A stretch of DNA of 35,465 nucleotides from an uncultured Pelagibacteraceae bacterium. GTDB taxonomy: Bacteria > Pseudomonadota > Alphaproteobacteria > Pelagibacterales > Pelagibacteraceae. The position numbers and the translations under genes were made by a program. How positions within the stretch are numbered: position 1 is the first letter of the stretch; every line of letters starts with the position of its first letter. Under the pieces are notes generated by a model, which worked only from the letters and a program-made list of their open reading frames with translations, searched no databases and was not told the origin of the DNA. Where the stretch lies: assembly GCA_902635685.1 (NCBI GenBank), contig CACPOY010000007.1:1-35465 (forward strand), read 5' to 3'. Positions 1 to 8,069 of this stretch are shown here, one piece after another.

Positions 1-1516
1 TAAGATTATCTTGTGAAAACTTATTATCTTTTAAAAGCCATAAAACACTATTTTTAGTATTATTTAGAATATATATCCAGGCGTCAAAGATTATAGGATT
101 TATTTTTTGATGACTGTTAAAACAACAAAAAATAAATTTATCCTTTGGAAGACCAAAGACTTCTTTTTCAACTAGATTGTTAGAAATTTTTTTATCGTTT
201 TCATTCGGTTGGTAAGTATCGGGAAGATAAATGATTTTTTCAGAATAGAATTTTTGTTCCTCTGGTTCAATTAAAATTTTATCTGCTACTATATAATCTA
301 AATTATCAGATCCTGAGGTACCTGGATAACCCAAGAAATTAATTTGTATCGGCGCTAATCTTTCTAAAAATAAATTAAAACGATTGTAGTCACCTGTATG
401 ACACATAAAGTCTATCGCAATGTCGATTTCTAATTCTCTACACAAATTTAAAGCCTCAAGATCTGACATGAGACTAATATCTATAAATTTATCAAAACAT
501 TTAAAAATTCTGTTGTGTAATGTGTCATTAGATTTAATTTTTGGACCAATGTAAAAACCATATAACTCAAATTGAGATTTATCATGCAATTCTAGCATCC
601 CAACCATTAAATGGCCCATTGCATGTACTCTGAAATCTGCTGAAAAAAAACCTAACTTTATCTTATTTGAAACTTTCTTTTTAAAAGAAAAGTTTTTTTT
701 ATACTTTAATTTATATTCATTTTGCCAAACTTTAGCACATTCAAACTGAATTTTGGGTGAGTCAAATAATGTAGTTACTGTATAGGGAGGTGATACTTTT
801 TTTTGTTTTATTATTTTATCTTGGATATGTTTTTTCATCTCAAAAAAATCACTCCATATACACATTTTGTTTTTTGTTAATTGTATGCTCCCAAGTAAAA
901 AAGGTTTGTCTGGATTTAATATTTGAGCTTTTTCATAGCTTTGCAAAGCTAAATCTAAATTATTAATCTCCGCAAATATATCGCCTCTTTGATGATACAT
1001 TGTTGCATTATTCGGTTCTATGCTTAAATAATTCTGTATTTCTTCCAAGGCAAGTTTATGATTTTTGTAATTATAATGTATATCAACTTTGCTTTTAATA
1101 GCTGGAAGATAACTTGAATTAAATTTGGTCGATAAATTATAATTTTCTAACGCCTTATCAATTTGTCTCAATTTTAAATATACATTTCCTTTGTTGTGAT
1201 AAGTTTCATAATAATCAAATTTTAAATCTATGGCCTTTTGATAAGCCTCTAAAGCTGCATTGAAGTCATTTTTTTTAAAAAAGATATTTCCTAAACTGTT
1301 ATAGCCTTGATGATAATCAGGATTGATTTCGATTGATTTTTTTAGTTGAATTATAGCTTGATCATATTTTTTTAATTCAAATAAAATCACACCATATAAG
1401 TTTAACAGTTCATGATTAGGTTTTACCTTTTTAGCAATATTTAAATATTCTTTTTCCGCACGAACAAAATTTCTACTTTTATAAAAATCAAGCAATTTTG
1501 ATAATAGATTGTCCAT
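1..1516 (-). CDS. TPR-repeat protein with O-GlcNAc transferase (GT41/SPINDLY-like) domain, C-terminus cut by window edge
   Basis: The frame is open from an ATG at 1516 to the window edge, giving 505 residues without a stop. The first ~230 residues read as tandem tetratricopeptide repeats (for example the NSLGNIFFKKNDFNAALEAY and HNKGNVYLKLRQIDKALENY units, each followed by a K/I/D-rich second helix). After a linker, the typical bacterial OGT catalytic blocks appear in order: LGFFSADFRVHAMGH, IDIAIDFMCHTG, INFLGYPGTSGS followed by DYIVADKILIEPE, and FIFCCFNSHQKI with SVLWLL. Family members transfer a sugar, usually from a UDP-sugar, to protein Ser/Thr, or modify a surface glycan. Acceptor and donor cannot be told here. 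No signal peptide is visible, so it is probably cytoplasmic. It is divergent from the EVE-domain gene across 123 bp. The family call is strong; the specific function is unknown. Confidence 0.85.
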   Translation of the reverse strand, partial: MDNLLSKLLDFYKSRNFVRAEKEYLNIAKKVKPNHELLNLYGVILFELKKYDQAIIQLKKSIEINPDYHQGYNSLGNIFFKKNDFNAALEAYQKAIDLKFDYYETYHNKGNVYLKLRQIDKALENYNLSTKFNSSYLPAIKSKVDIHYNYKNHKLALEEIQNYLSIEPNNATMYHQRGDIFAEINNLDLALQSYEKAQILNPDKPFLLGSIQLTKNKMCIWSDFFEMKKHIQDKIIKQKKVSPPYTVTTLFDSPKIQFECAKVWQNEYKLKYKKNFSFKKKVSNKIKLGFFSADFRVHAMGHLMVGMLELHDKSQFELYGFYIGPKIKSNDTLHNRIFKCFDKFIDISLMSDLEALNLCRELEIDIAIDFMCHTGDYNRFNLFLERLAPIQINFLGYPGTSGSDNLDYIVADKILIEPEEQKFYSEKIIYLPDTYQPNENDKKISNNLVEKEVFGLPKDKFIFCCFNSHQKINPIIFDAWIYILNNTKNSVLWLLKDNKFSQDNL

Positions 1517-1639
1517 AATTATATTGTCAATATATTCAAAATATTTTATTTCTTAAACACATTTAATATTTACAAATATTAGTTATTACACAAGTTTAAT
1601 AATAGCTTGTACAATACAAACGATAGGACCTATAACTAA

Positions 1640-2053
1640 ATGAAATACTGGTTACTAAAATCCGAACCTGATGTCTGGTCTATCAATCAACAAGAAAACG
1701 CTGGTAGCAAAGGCGCCCCATGGGATGGTGTAAGAAATTACCAGGCTGCAAAGAATTTAAAAAATATGAAAAAAGGCGACCAGTGTTTTTTTTATCACTC
1801 TAATATTGGAAAAGAAATTGTTGGAGTGGTTGAAGTAATAAAAGAACATTATCTGGACAAAACTGATAAATCTGGTCGATTTGTTGCTGTTACTGTAAAA
1901 TTTGTAAAAAAATTAAATAAACCAGTAAAGCTTGAGGAAATTAAAAAAAACAAGGAATTAAGCCATTTATCACTTATAAAACAAAGTCGTTTATCAGTGA
2001 TGCCAATAGACTCTAAAAGCTGGAAAATCTTGAATAAGATGGGTAACATTTAA
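1640..2053 (+). CDS. EVE-domain protein (thymocyte nuclear protein 1-like)
   Basis: A 137-residue protein, the normal length of a stand-alone EVE domain. Diagnostic blocks are [15 protein letters not shown] at the N-terminus, then [19 protein letters not shown] and [11 protein letters not shown], and finally [17 protein letters not shown] domains are PUA-like folds that bind modified bases in DNA or RNA; the ligand of this housekeeping-type family is not established. The stop is 2 bases before the acs ATG, so the two genes are almost certainly co-transcribed. A weak TTGTAC-N18-TATAAC promoter-like pair lies just upstream (TATAAC at 1631-1636) but sits too close to the ATG to be convincing. 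Confidence 0.88.
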   Translation: MKYWLLKSEPDVWSINQQENAGSKGAPWDGVRNYQAAKNLKNMKKGDQCFFYHSNIGKEIVGVVEVIKEHYLDKTDKSGRFVAVTVKFVKKLNKPVKLEEIKKNKELSHLSLIKQSRLSVMPIDSKSWKILNKMGNI

Positions 2054-2055
2054 AT

Positions 2056-4143
2056 ATGCCAAAAAAGAAAAAATCAAGAACTAAGAATAAAAAATCTGTT
2101 AAAAAGAAAAAAACAAAAATTAAAAAAAGAAAACCAATAAAAAATAAAAAATCGAAAAGTAAAAAAAGTAAATTAGCTAAAAAATCTTCAAATAAGATCC
2201 AAGAAAATCAAGAATTAATTATTAAAACCAAACCTGACTGGGTAAAAAGTAGTTTAGCTAATAAATCACAATATGCTAAAAAATATAAAGATTCTATTAA
2301 AAATAACAATGAATTTTGGAAAAAAGAAGGTAAGAGGATAACTTGGATAAAACCATATAAGAAAATTAAAGATGTAAAATATAGCAGTACCGACGTTAGA
2401 ATTAAGTGGTTTGAAGATGGTACGCTTAATGCTTCAGCGAATTGTATAGACAGACATTTAGCAGATAAAAAAGATAAAACAGCTATTATTTGGGTTGGAG
2501 ATAATCCAAAAGATACTCAGAAAATTACTTATAAGCAACTTCATCAAAAAGTTTCAAAAGCTGCAAATGGACTTAAAAAATTAGGAATTAAAAAAGGAGA
2601 TCGAGTCACAATTTATTTAACAATGATACCTGAACTAGCTGTTTTAATGCTAGCATGTGCAAGAATTGGTGCTGTTCATTCAATTATTTTTGGAGGTTTC
2701 TCTGCTGACTCGATTGCAGGACGAGTTAATGATTGTGAGTCTGAATATATTATCACAGCTGATGAAGGGGTGAGAGGAGGAAAAACAATCCCGCTAAAAG
2801 AAATTACAGATGAAGCCTTATTAAGTTGCCCCAATGTTAGGAAGTGTATTGTTGTTAAAAGAACAGGTAATTCAATAAATTGGAATAGTGGTAGAGATGT
2901 TTGGTATCACAGTTTAATTAAAGATGTTTCAAATTTTTGTGAACCTGAGGAAATGGGAGCAGAAGATCCTTTGTTTATTCTTTATACCTCCGGATCTACT
3001 GGTAAACCAAAAGGTGTTTTGCATACAACTGGTGGGTATATGGTTTATGCTTCTATGACACATCAATATATTTTTAATTATAAACCAAAAGATATTTACT
3101 GGTGTACTGCAGATATAGGTTGGGTTACTGGACATAGTTATATAATTTATGGTCCATTAGCAAATGGTGCCACAACTTTAATGTTTGAGGGTATTCCCAC
3201 CTATCCTGATAGTTCCAGATGGTGGCAAATTGTTGATAAATATAAGGTAAATATTTTCTACACTGCTCCAACAGCAATTAGGGCACTTATGAGAGAAGGA
3301 GATGAGCCAGTCAAGAAAACATCCAGAAAATCCTTAAAATTATTAGGAACTGTAGGTGAACCAATTAACCCAGAGGCTTGGATGTGGTATTTCAATGTTG
3401 TCGGAAATTCAAAATCTCCGATTGTAGATACTTGGTGGCAAACTGAAACTGGTGGTATTATGATTGCACCTCAAACTGGAGCCATAAACTTGAAACCTGG
3501 TTCCGCAACAAAACCATTTTACGGTATCAAGCCCATTTTGGTAAATAAAAATGGAAACGAAATTAAGGGAGCAGGAGAAGGAAGGCTTTGTATTGCTCAA
3601 TCTTGGCCAGGTCAAATGAGAACTGTATATGGTGATCATCAAAGATTTATTGACACTTATTTTTCTCAATTTGACGGAAAATATTTTACAGGTGATGGAT
3701 GTAGAAGAGATAAAGACGGGTACTATTGGATAACAGGTAGAGTAGATGATGTAATTATAGTTTCGGGTCATAATTTAGGAACTGCTGAAATTGAGAGTGC
3801 ATTTGTTGCTCATCCAAAAGTAGCTGAAGCCGCTGTGGTCGGCTATCCACATGACATCAAAGGAAACGGTTTATATTGTTATGTAACTTTAAATGCTGGA
3901 GAGCAAGAAAATGGAGAGCTCGAAAGAGACTTAAAACTTTGGGTAAGAAAACAAATTGGACCTCTAGCTACTCCAGATATTATTCATTTTTCACCTGGCT
4001 TACCTAAAACAAGATCAGGGAAAATCATGAGAAGAATTTTAAGAAAAATTGCTGCCAATGATCATGGCCAACTTGGGGACACTACAACACTCGCCGATCC
4101 AAGTGTGGTTGACAGTTTAGTTGAGAATAGAAAAAATATTTAA
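2056..4143 (+). CDS. acs: Acetyl-CoA synthetase (AMP-forming)
   Basis: This enzyme activates acetate to acetyl-CoA through acetyl-AMP. The 695 residues contain the Acs N-terminal signature [19 protein letters not shown], the AMP-binding P-loop [11 protein letters not shown] (residues 310-320), [10 protein letters not shown], the hinge region [20 protein letters not shown], and the C-terminal [11 protein letters not shown]. Lys656 in that last motif is the catalytic lysine (Lys609 in Salmonella Acs), whose acetylation inactivates the enzyme. Residues 1-47 are an added tail with 25 Lys and 2 Arg; ordinary Acs proteins (~650 residues) begin near residue 48. No Met lies between residue 1 and the catalytic core, so a shorter ATG-started form is not available. 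The gene overlaps the convergent gene at 4140-4763 by 4 bp. The symporter pair downstream may supply the acetate. Confidence 0.96.
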   Translation: MPKKKKSRTKNKKSVKKKKTKIKKRKPIKNKKSKSKKSKLAKKSSNKIQENQELIIKTKPDWVKSSLANKSQYAKKYKDSIKNNNEFWKKEGKRITWIKPYKKIKDVKYSSTDVRIKWFEDGTLNASANCIDRHLADKKDKTAIIWVGDNPKDTQKITYKQLHQKVSKAANGLKKLGIKKGDRVTIYLTMIPELAVLMLACARIGAVHSIIFGGFSADSIAGRVNDCESEYIITADEGVRGGKTIPLKEITDEALLSCPNVRKCIVVKRTGNSINWNSGRDVWYHSLIKDVSNFCEPEEMGAEDPLFILYTSGSTGKPKGVLHTTGGYMVYASMTHQYIFNYKPKDIYWCTADIGWVTGHSYIIYGPLANGATTLMFEGIPTYPDSSRWWQIVDKYKVNIFYTAPTAIRALMREGDEPVKKTSRKSLKLLGTVGEPINPEAWMWYFNVVGNSKSPIVDTWWQTETGGIMIAPQTGAINLKPGSATKPFYGIKPILVNKNGNEIKGAGEGRLCIAQSWPGQMRTVYGDHQRFIDTYFSQFDGKYFTGDGCRRDKDGYYWITGRVDDVIIVSGHNLGTAEIESAFVAHPKVAEAAVVGYPHDIKGNGLYCYVTLNAGEQENGELERDLKLWVRKQIGPLATPDIIHFSPGLPKTRSGKIMRRILRKIAANDHGQLGDTTTLADPSVVDSLVENRKNI

Positions 4144-4763
4144 AATTTAATTCTCTCATCAAATTCTTTTTTTACGACATTCCATTTTAGAATTACTGAA
4201 TTTAAAACAATCTTTCTGTCTAAATTTTTTAGTTCTTCTGCTATTGGAGCCCACTTATAAAGCGATAAAGCGCTTGGATTAAACGGTAGGTCATTATGAT
4301 ATGTATCCCAATTAATACTTTTCATTCTCTCAACAAAATTCTTTTTAGCTTCCTCTATGATGTCTTGGGGCATTTTATTTGAAGTTTCATCATCTAAAAT
4401 TTTAAAAAAAATTTCCTCTGCATTTTTCATCTCTAGATAGTTAAAATCTGCTTTTAATTTTGAGAAAGTGAAAAAGGTTAGATCTTGAAGAGCAACAGAA
4501 TAGATATTCCATTTGGCTAAGTTAACCGATCCCATAAATTCATCATTTTCAAAATGCAGAACGTATCTTGTGCCCATTCTTGTTTTTAAATATCCATAAA
4601 GAGTCACTTGAGTTACCCATGCAGACTTCGTCTGTATAAAATTCTCAAGCTCGTCTAAATTGCTAATTTTTTTCTTAGGTATAAATGCTTTAAAAAGTGC
4701 AAATAAATAAACTTTGAAATCATTCCAAGAGAGATCTCTCCACGTGAGTTTATATTTTCCCAT
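4140..4763 (-). CDS. Conserved hypothetical protein, 207 aa
   Basis: I do not recognise a named domain. The protein starts [20 protein letters not shown] and is rich in aromatic residues. It contains [20 protein letters not shown] followed by RMGTRY, and [18 protein letters not shown]. From memory, similar blocks occur in an uncharacterised alphaproteobacterial family; I could not check this. There is no signal peptide and no clear transmembrane segment. The C-terminal half (about 110-207) is charged and looks helical. The ATG at 4761-4763 is the natural start. Its 3' end overlaps the acs stop codon by 4 bp, and its start faces the symporter operon across 123 bp, so an acetate-related role is possible but only by position. 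Confidence 0.8.
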   Translation of the reverse strand: MGKYKLTWRDLSWNDFKVYLFALFKAFIPKKKISNLDELENFIQTKSAWVTQVTLYGYLKTRMGTRYVLHFENDEFMGSVNLAKWNIYSVALQDLTFFTFSKLKADFNYLEMKNAEEIFFKILDDETSNKMPQDIIEEAKKNFVERMKSINWDTYHNDLPFNPSALSLYKWAPIAEELKNLDRKIVLNSVILKWNVVKKEFDERIKF

Positions 4764-4837
4764 AAAATCAGTATTTTCTTGATTTATAACCTAAAAATCC
4801 CCCTAATATGAGCAATTTTAACACTTTAAATCTTCTT

Positions 4838-4880
4838 TATAATCGTTATGGTTTTCAGCAGTTATAACTAAAAAGGGAGA
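4838..4880 (+). promoter_or_regulatory. Promoter -10 element and strong ribosome binding site of the DUF4212/symporter operon
   Basis: A TATAAT hexamer lies at 4838-4843; no good -35 hexamer is seen at 16-18 bp spacing. AAGGGAGA at 4873-4880 sits 6 bases before the ATG at 4887 and is the best Shine-Dalgarno sequence in the window, where most genes have none. That fits a highly translated transporter. The RBS is clear; the -10 is a guess. Confidence 0.55.
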
Positions 4881-4886
4881 AGTATA

Positions 4887-5147
4887 ATGTCAAAACAAGA
4901 ACAACACTGGGAAAAAACCAGAGGTTTGCTATTTATGACTTTAGCGATCTGGTTTGTATTCTCAATTGGCATCTTCTTATTTGGAGCTGAAATGAACGAA
5001 GTGGGGGGACCATTTGGTTATCCGCTAACTTATTGGTTCACTTGTCAGGGTTCTCTTGGAATTTTCGTAATTCTAATTTTCTGGTTTGCGAATAGACAAG
5101 AAAAAATTGACGAAGAGTTCGGCTTTTCAGAAAGAGGAGATGACTAA
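4887..5147 (+). CDS. DUF4212 small subunit of a sodium/carboxylate symporter
   Basis: An 86-residue protein with two predicted membrane helices, about residues 13-33 and 46-68, and charged ends. The pattern of a tryptophan-rich N-terminus (EQHWEKTRGLL), the first helix, then GGPFGYPLTYWFTCQGS between the helices matches the DUF4212 family of putative symporter small subunits. Genes of this family precede an SSS-family permease, as here: its TAA and the next gene's ATG share one base (TAATG at 5145-5149), implying translational coupling. It probably sits in the inner membrane with the large subunit. Confidence 0.88.
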   Translation: MSKQEQHWEKTRGLLFMTLAIWFVFSIGIFLFGAEMNEVGGPFGYPLTYWFTCQGSLGIFVILIFWFANRQEKIDEEFGFSERGDD

Positions 5148-6949
5148 TGATTAAAGGTAATTTTATAGACAATTTACCTAAAGTTTATGGAATCTATACA
5201 GGTGGTTTTTTAGCTTTCATAATCATTATGTCGATTGCAGAGCAGATGGGTATGACTGCGAAAACAATTGGAATTTGTTTCGTTGCTTTCACAGTAGCCA
5301 TCTATGCTATTATTGGTTATCTATCACGAACAGCTCAAGCAGATGCTTACTATGTAGCTGGAAGACAAGTACCAACCGTATTCAATGGAATGGCTACAGC
5401 AGCAGACTGGATGTCTGGTGCATCATTCGTTGCGATGGCAGGTGGTATTTACTTCAAAGGCTATGGTTATATGGCACTTCTTGTAGGTTGGACTGGTGGA
5501 TATGTATTAGTCGCATCATTATTAGCGCCATACCTAAGAAAATTTGGTTGTTACACAGTTCCAGATTTTATTGGTACAAGATACGGTGGTAATTTAAGTA
5601 GATTTATGGCAGTGGTGGTTTTAACTGTTGCTTCATTTACTTATGTGACTGCACAAATCAACGCTACAGGTACAATTGCATCTGTTGCCCTTGATATTCC
5701 ATTTCAATACGCTGTATATGTTGGATTGATAAGTATCTTATTATGTTCAATGTTAGGTGGTATGAGAGGAGTAACTTGGACACAGGTTGCACAATATATA
5801 GTCCTAATTATAGCTTACTTACTTCCAGTATTCTGGATCAGTAACAAAATGGGTGCAGGTTTCTTCCCTCACTTTATGTTAGCTGATGAAGTAGCTAGAA
5901 TTGGTGAATTAGAACAACAGTATGGTTTTGTAAAAAACGCAGCTGCTGATCTAAAAACTGTACCAAAAGGATTAGCTGGAATAACTAAAGCCCACTCAGC
6001 AGTTAACGCTACACCTTGGGCATTTATTTCATTAGCATTAGCGATGATGATGGGAACAGCATCATTACCTCACGTGATGATGAGATATTTCACTACTCCA
6101 AGTGTAAAAGCAGCAAGAAAATCAGTAGGTTGGTCGTTATTTTTTATCTTCCTACTTTATTCTTCTGCACCAATGTTAGCGACACTATCTAAATTGTCAT
6201 TGATTGATCCGTCACTACCAACAGGTATTATCGGTAAATCAATAGCTGAAGTTCAATCGATAGATTGGTATCAAAACTGGAACCAAGCAAACTTAATGTT
6301 TGTAAGCGACTTTAACGGAAATGGAACTCTTGAGTTAAATGAGTTTTTCATGGGTGGTAAAGCCGTTGTGTTAGCAACTCCAGAAATAGCTGGATTACCA
6401 TATGTAATCTCAGGTCTGGTTGCTGCTGGAGGTATGGCTGCTGCCATGTCAACAGCTGATGGTTTGATTTTAGCAATTGCAAACGCAATCTCACACGATG
6501 TTTACTATAAGATCATCGATCCAAAAGCTGAGACTGCGAAAAGACTAGTTGTTGCAAGGGTATTACTTGTAGTAATTGGTTTTGCAGGAGCAACAATCGC
6601 AGCTCTTGAGATCCAGGGTATCTTAGGTTCAGTAATCTGGGCTTTTGACTTTGCGATGTCAGGACTATTCTTCCCACTTGTACTTGGTGTATGGTGGAAG
6701 AGAGCTAACAAAGAAGGTGCTATTGCTGGTATGTTCTTAGGATTAGTTTCTGGTGCTGCTTACCTAATTTGGGTAAGAACAGGCGGAAGTGGATTCTTAG
6801 GAATTACTCAGTTAACGTTTGGTATCTTTGGTTCAGCTGTCAGCTTAGTATCAATGGTTGTAGTGAGTTTAATGACTCAAGCACCAAATGCTGCTACACA
6901 AAAAATGGTTGATAACGTCAGAGTACCTGCGGGTAAATCTGTTATCTAA
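5147..6949 (+). CDS. Sodium:solute symporter (SSS family, ActP/VC_2705-like), probable acetate or short carboxylate uptake
   Basis: A 600-residue polytopic inner-membrane permease with about 13 hydrophobic helices. SSS-type motifs include AYYVAGRQVPTVFNGMATAA followed by DWMSGASFVAMAG, GTRYGGNLSR, LPHVMMRYFTTPSVKAARKS, AAGGMAAAMSTADGLILAIA and the C-terminal LGVWWKRANKEGAIAGMFLG. These fit the branch that pairs with DUF4212 proteins and includes acetate permease-like carriers. The substrate is inferred partly from the neighbouring acs. Residues 388-399 (DFNGNGTLELNE) match an EF-hand calcium loop, inside a hydrophilic stretch between helices. Na+ coupling suits a marine cell. A strong intrinsic terminator follows 15 bp after the stop. 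Confidence 0.93.
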   Translation: MIKGNFIDNLPKVYGIYTGGFLAFIIIMSIAEQMGMTAKTIGICFVAFTVAIYAIIGYLSRTAQADAYYVAGRQVPTVFNGMATAADWMSGASFVAMAGGIYFKGYGYMALLVGWTGGYVLVASLLAPYLRKFGCYTVPDFIGTRYGGNLSRFMAVVVLTVASFTYVTAQINATGTIASVALDIPFQYAVYVGLISILLCSMLGGMRGVTWTQVAQYIVLIIAYLLPVFWISNKMGAGFFPHFMLADEVARIGELEQQYGFVKNAAADLKTVPKGLAGITKAHSAVNATPWAFISLALAMMMGTASLPHVMMRYFTTPSVKAARKSVGWSLFFIFLLYSSAPMLATLSKLSLIDPSLPTGIIGKSIAEVQSIDWYQNWNQANLMFVSDFNGNGTLELNEFFMGGKAVVLATPEIAGLPYVISGLVAAGGMAAAMSTADGLILAIANAISHDVYYKIIDPKAETAKRLVVARVLLVVIGFAGATIAALEIQGILGSVIWAFDFAMSGLFFPLVLGVWWKRANKEGAIAGMFLGLVSGAAYLIWVRTGGSGFLGITQLTFGIFGSAVSLVSMVVVSLMTQAPNAATQKMVDNVRVPAGKSVI

Positions 6950-6964
6950 CTAATAAAAAAATTT

Positions 6965-6990
6965 AAAGGGGCGATTAATTTCGCCCCTTT
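6965..6990 (+). terminator. Rho-independent terminator after the symporter operon
   Basis: A perfect 10-bp stem, AAAGGGGCGA (6965-6974) with TCGCCCCTTT (6981-6990), encloses a TTAATT loop and is followed by a T-rich tract. It is the only G+C-rich stem-loop terminator I found in the window. Confidence 0.88.
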
Positions 6991-7010
6991 TAATTTCTCA
7001 ATTTTTCCAA

Positions 7011-7016
7011 TATAAA
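7011..7016 (+). promoter_or_regulatory. Candidate -10 box giving a leaderless mRNA for the YggT-like gene
   Basis: TATAAA ends 6 bases before the ATG at 7023, so the expected start of transcription is at or next to the A of the start codon. There is no Shine-Dalgarno sequence. The preceding operon is terminated at 6990, so a promoter is needed here. No clear -35 hexamer is visible. Confidence 0.3.
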
Positions 7017-7022
7017 TTTTAG

Positions 7023-7367
7023 ATGTCTGCTAACTTTCATCCTTTAGTTTACATAATTGATTACATACTTGGTGTTGTTATGTGGACATTAATTGGAAGA
7101 GTCGCAATGAATATTTTTCAAAGGGAAGACTCTCAATTTTTTTTTATGAGAGTATTTGTCAAATTTACCAATCCATTACTAAGACTTTTTAAACCATTAA
7201 CCCCTGCGTTTATTATTCAACCGCTAGTACCATTGTATGTCGCATGGTTTTTTTTCATGATAAGATTTTACCTGATGCCCTGGGTTTTAGGATATTCTGT
7301 TATGGGTATGTTATCTTTCCCACTAGAAAGTGAAATTTCTAGACAAATTTACCAATTTTTTAATTAA
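7023..7367 (+). CDS. Small integral membrane protein, possibly YggT-family
   Basis: A 114-residue protein with two or three hydrophobic segments, about residues 8-28, 64-82 and 85-100. Between them is VFVKFTNPLLRLFKPLTP, which resembles the YggT-family pattern of a basic, proline-containing stretch after the first helix. I did not verify the family, so this is a tentative call. The gene follows a strong terminator and lies 38 bp before the rpe ATG, so it may be co-transcribed with rpe. Confidence 0.75.
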   Translation: MSANFHPLVYIIDYILGVVMWTLIGRVAMNIFQREDSQFFFMRVFVKFTNPLLRLFKPLTPAFIIQPLVPLYVAWFFFMIRFYLMPWVLGYSVMGMLSFPLESEISRQIYQFFN

Positions 7368-7405
7368 ATAATTTTTAAAAATTGATACTAATAAAAATGG
7401 TTTCA

Positions 7406-8065
7406 ATGAAAAAAATACAAATTTCACCATCAATCTTATCAGCTGATTTTAGCCAATTAGCAAATGAAATAAAGAGATTAGAAGATGGAGGTGCTGATAT
7501 GATACATGTGGATGTTATGGACGGCCATTTTGTTCCTAATTTAACAATAGGTCCTCCTGTAATCAAATCATTGAAGAAACATTCATCAATTATATTTGAT
7601 GTGCATTTAATGATCTCACCAGTACATAAATATATAAAAGCTTATGCTGATGCAGGAGCAGATATAATTACAATTCACCCTGAAGCAACTGATGATATTA
7701 ATTTATCGATCTCACTAATAAAAGAATTAAATAAAAAAGTTGGGGTTTCTCTAAACCCTGAAACTAAAGTAGATATAATTATTGAACATCTAGATAAAAT
7801 TGATTTAGTTTTAATAATGAGTGTAAATCCAGGATTTGGAGGTCAAAAATTTATGCCTGAAGTTTTATCTAAAATTGGAGAACTTAAAAAACTAAGATCT
7901 GCAAAAGATTTAGATTTTGATATTGAAATAGATGGTGGAATAAATTTCGAGAATTCCAAAATAGCAATTCAAGCAGGAGCAAATATTCTAGTTTCGGGCA
8001 CTACAATTTTTAAAAGTAATAATGGAGACATTAAGAAAAATATTGAATTATTAAAATCAAAATAG
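7406..8065 (+). CDS. rpe: Ribulose-phosphate 3-epimerase
   Basis: Interconverts ribulose 5-phosphate and xylulose 5-phosphate in the pentose phosphate pathway. The 219-residue TIM barrel carries ISPSILSADF at the N-terminus, MIHVDVMDGHFVPNLTIGPP (metal-binding His and Asp), DVHLMI, VNPGFGGQKFMP and IEIDGGI. The reading frame extends upstream to a TTG at 7382 and an ATG at 7397, but the ATG at 7406 makes the protein begin MKKIQISPSILSADF, which aligns with normal family N-termini. It lies 4 bp before the heparinase-family gene. The order rpe-heparinase-purH is common in Alphaproteobacteria. Confidence 0.95.
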   Translation: MKKIQISPSILSADFSQLANEIKRLEDGGADMIHVDVMDGHFVPNLTIGPPVIKSLKKHSSIIFDVHLMISPVHKYIKAYADAGADIITIHPEATDDINLSISLIKELNKKVGVSLNPETKVDIIIEHLDKIDLVLIMSVNPGFGGQKFMPEVLSKIGELKKLRSAKDLDFDIEIDGGINFENSKIAIQAGANILVSGTTIFKSNNGDIKKNIELLKSK

Positions 8066-8069
8066 ATTC

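Noticed and set aside
1631..1642. TATAAC as a promoter giving a leaderless EVE-domain mRNA
   Set aside because: It ends only 3 bases before the ATG, so +1 would fall inside the gene; spacing to TTGTAC is also long at 18 bp.
2056..2196. Lys-rich Acs N-terminus as a sequencing or frame artefact
   Set aside because: The frame is continuous with the Acs core, starts with ATG 2 bp after the upstream gene, and no alternative ATG start exists, so it was kept as a real tail.
3409..3771. A 120-codon antisense open frame inside acs
   Set aside because: Mirror image of strongly conserved acs coding sequence; no start signal or family features.
5275..5592. A 105-codon plus-strand open frame inside the symporter gene
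   Set aside because: It lies wholly within the symporter in another frame; its Ser/Cys/Trp-rich translation has no family pattern.
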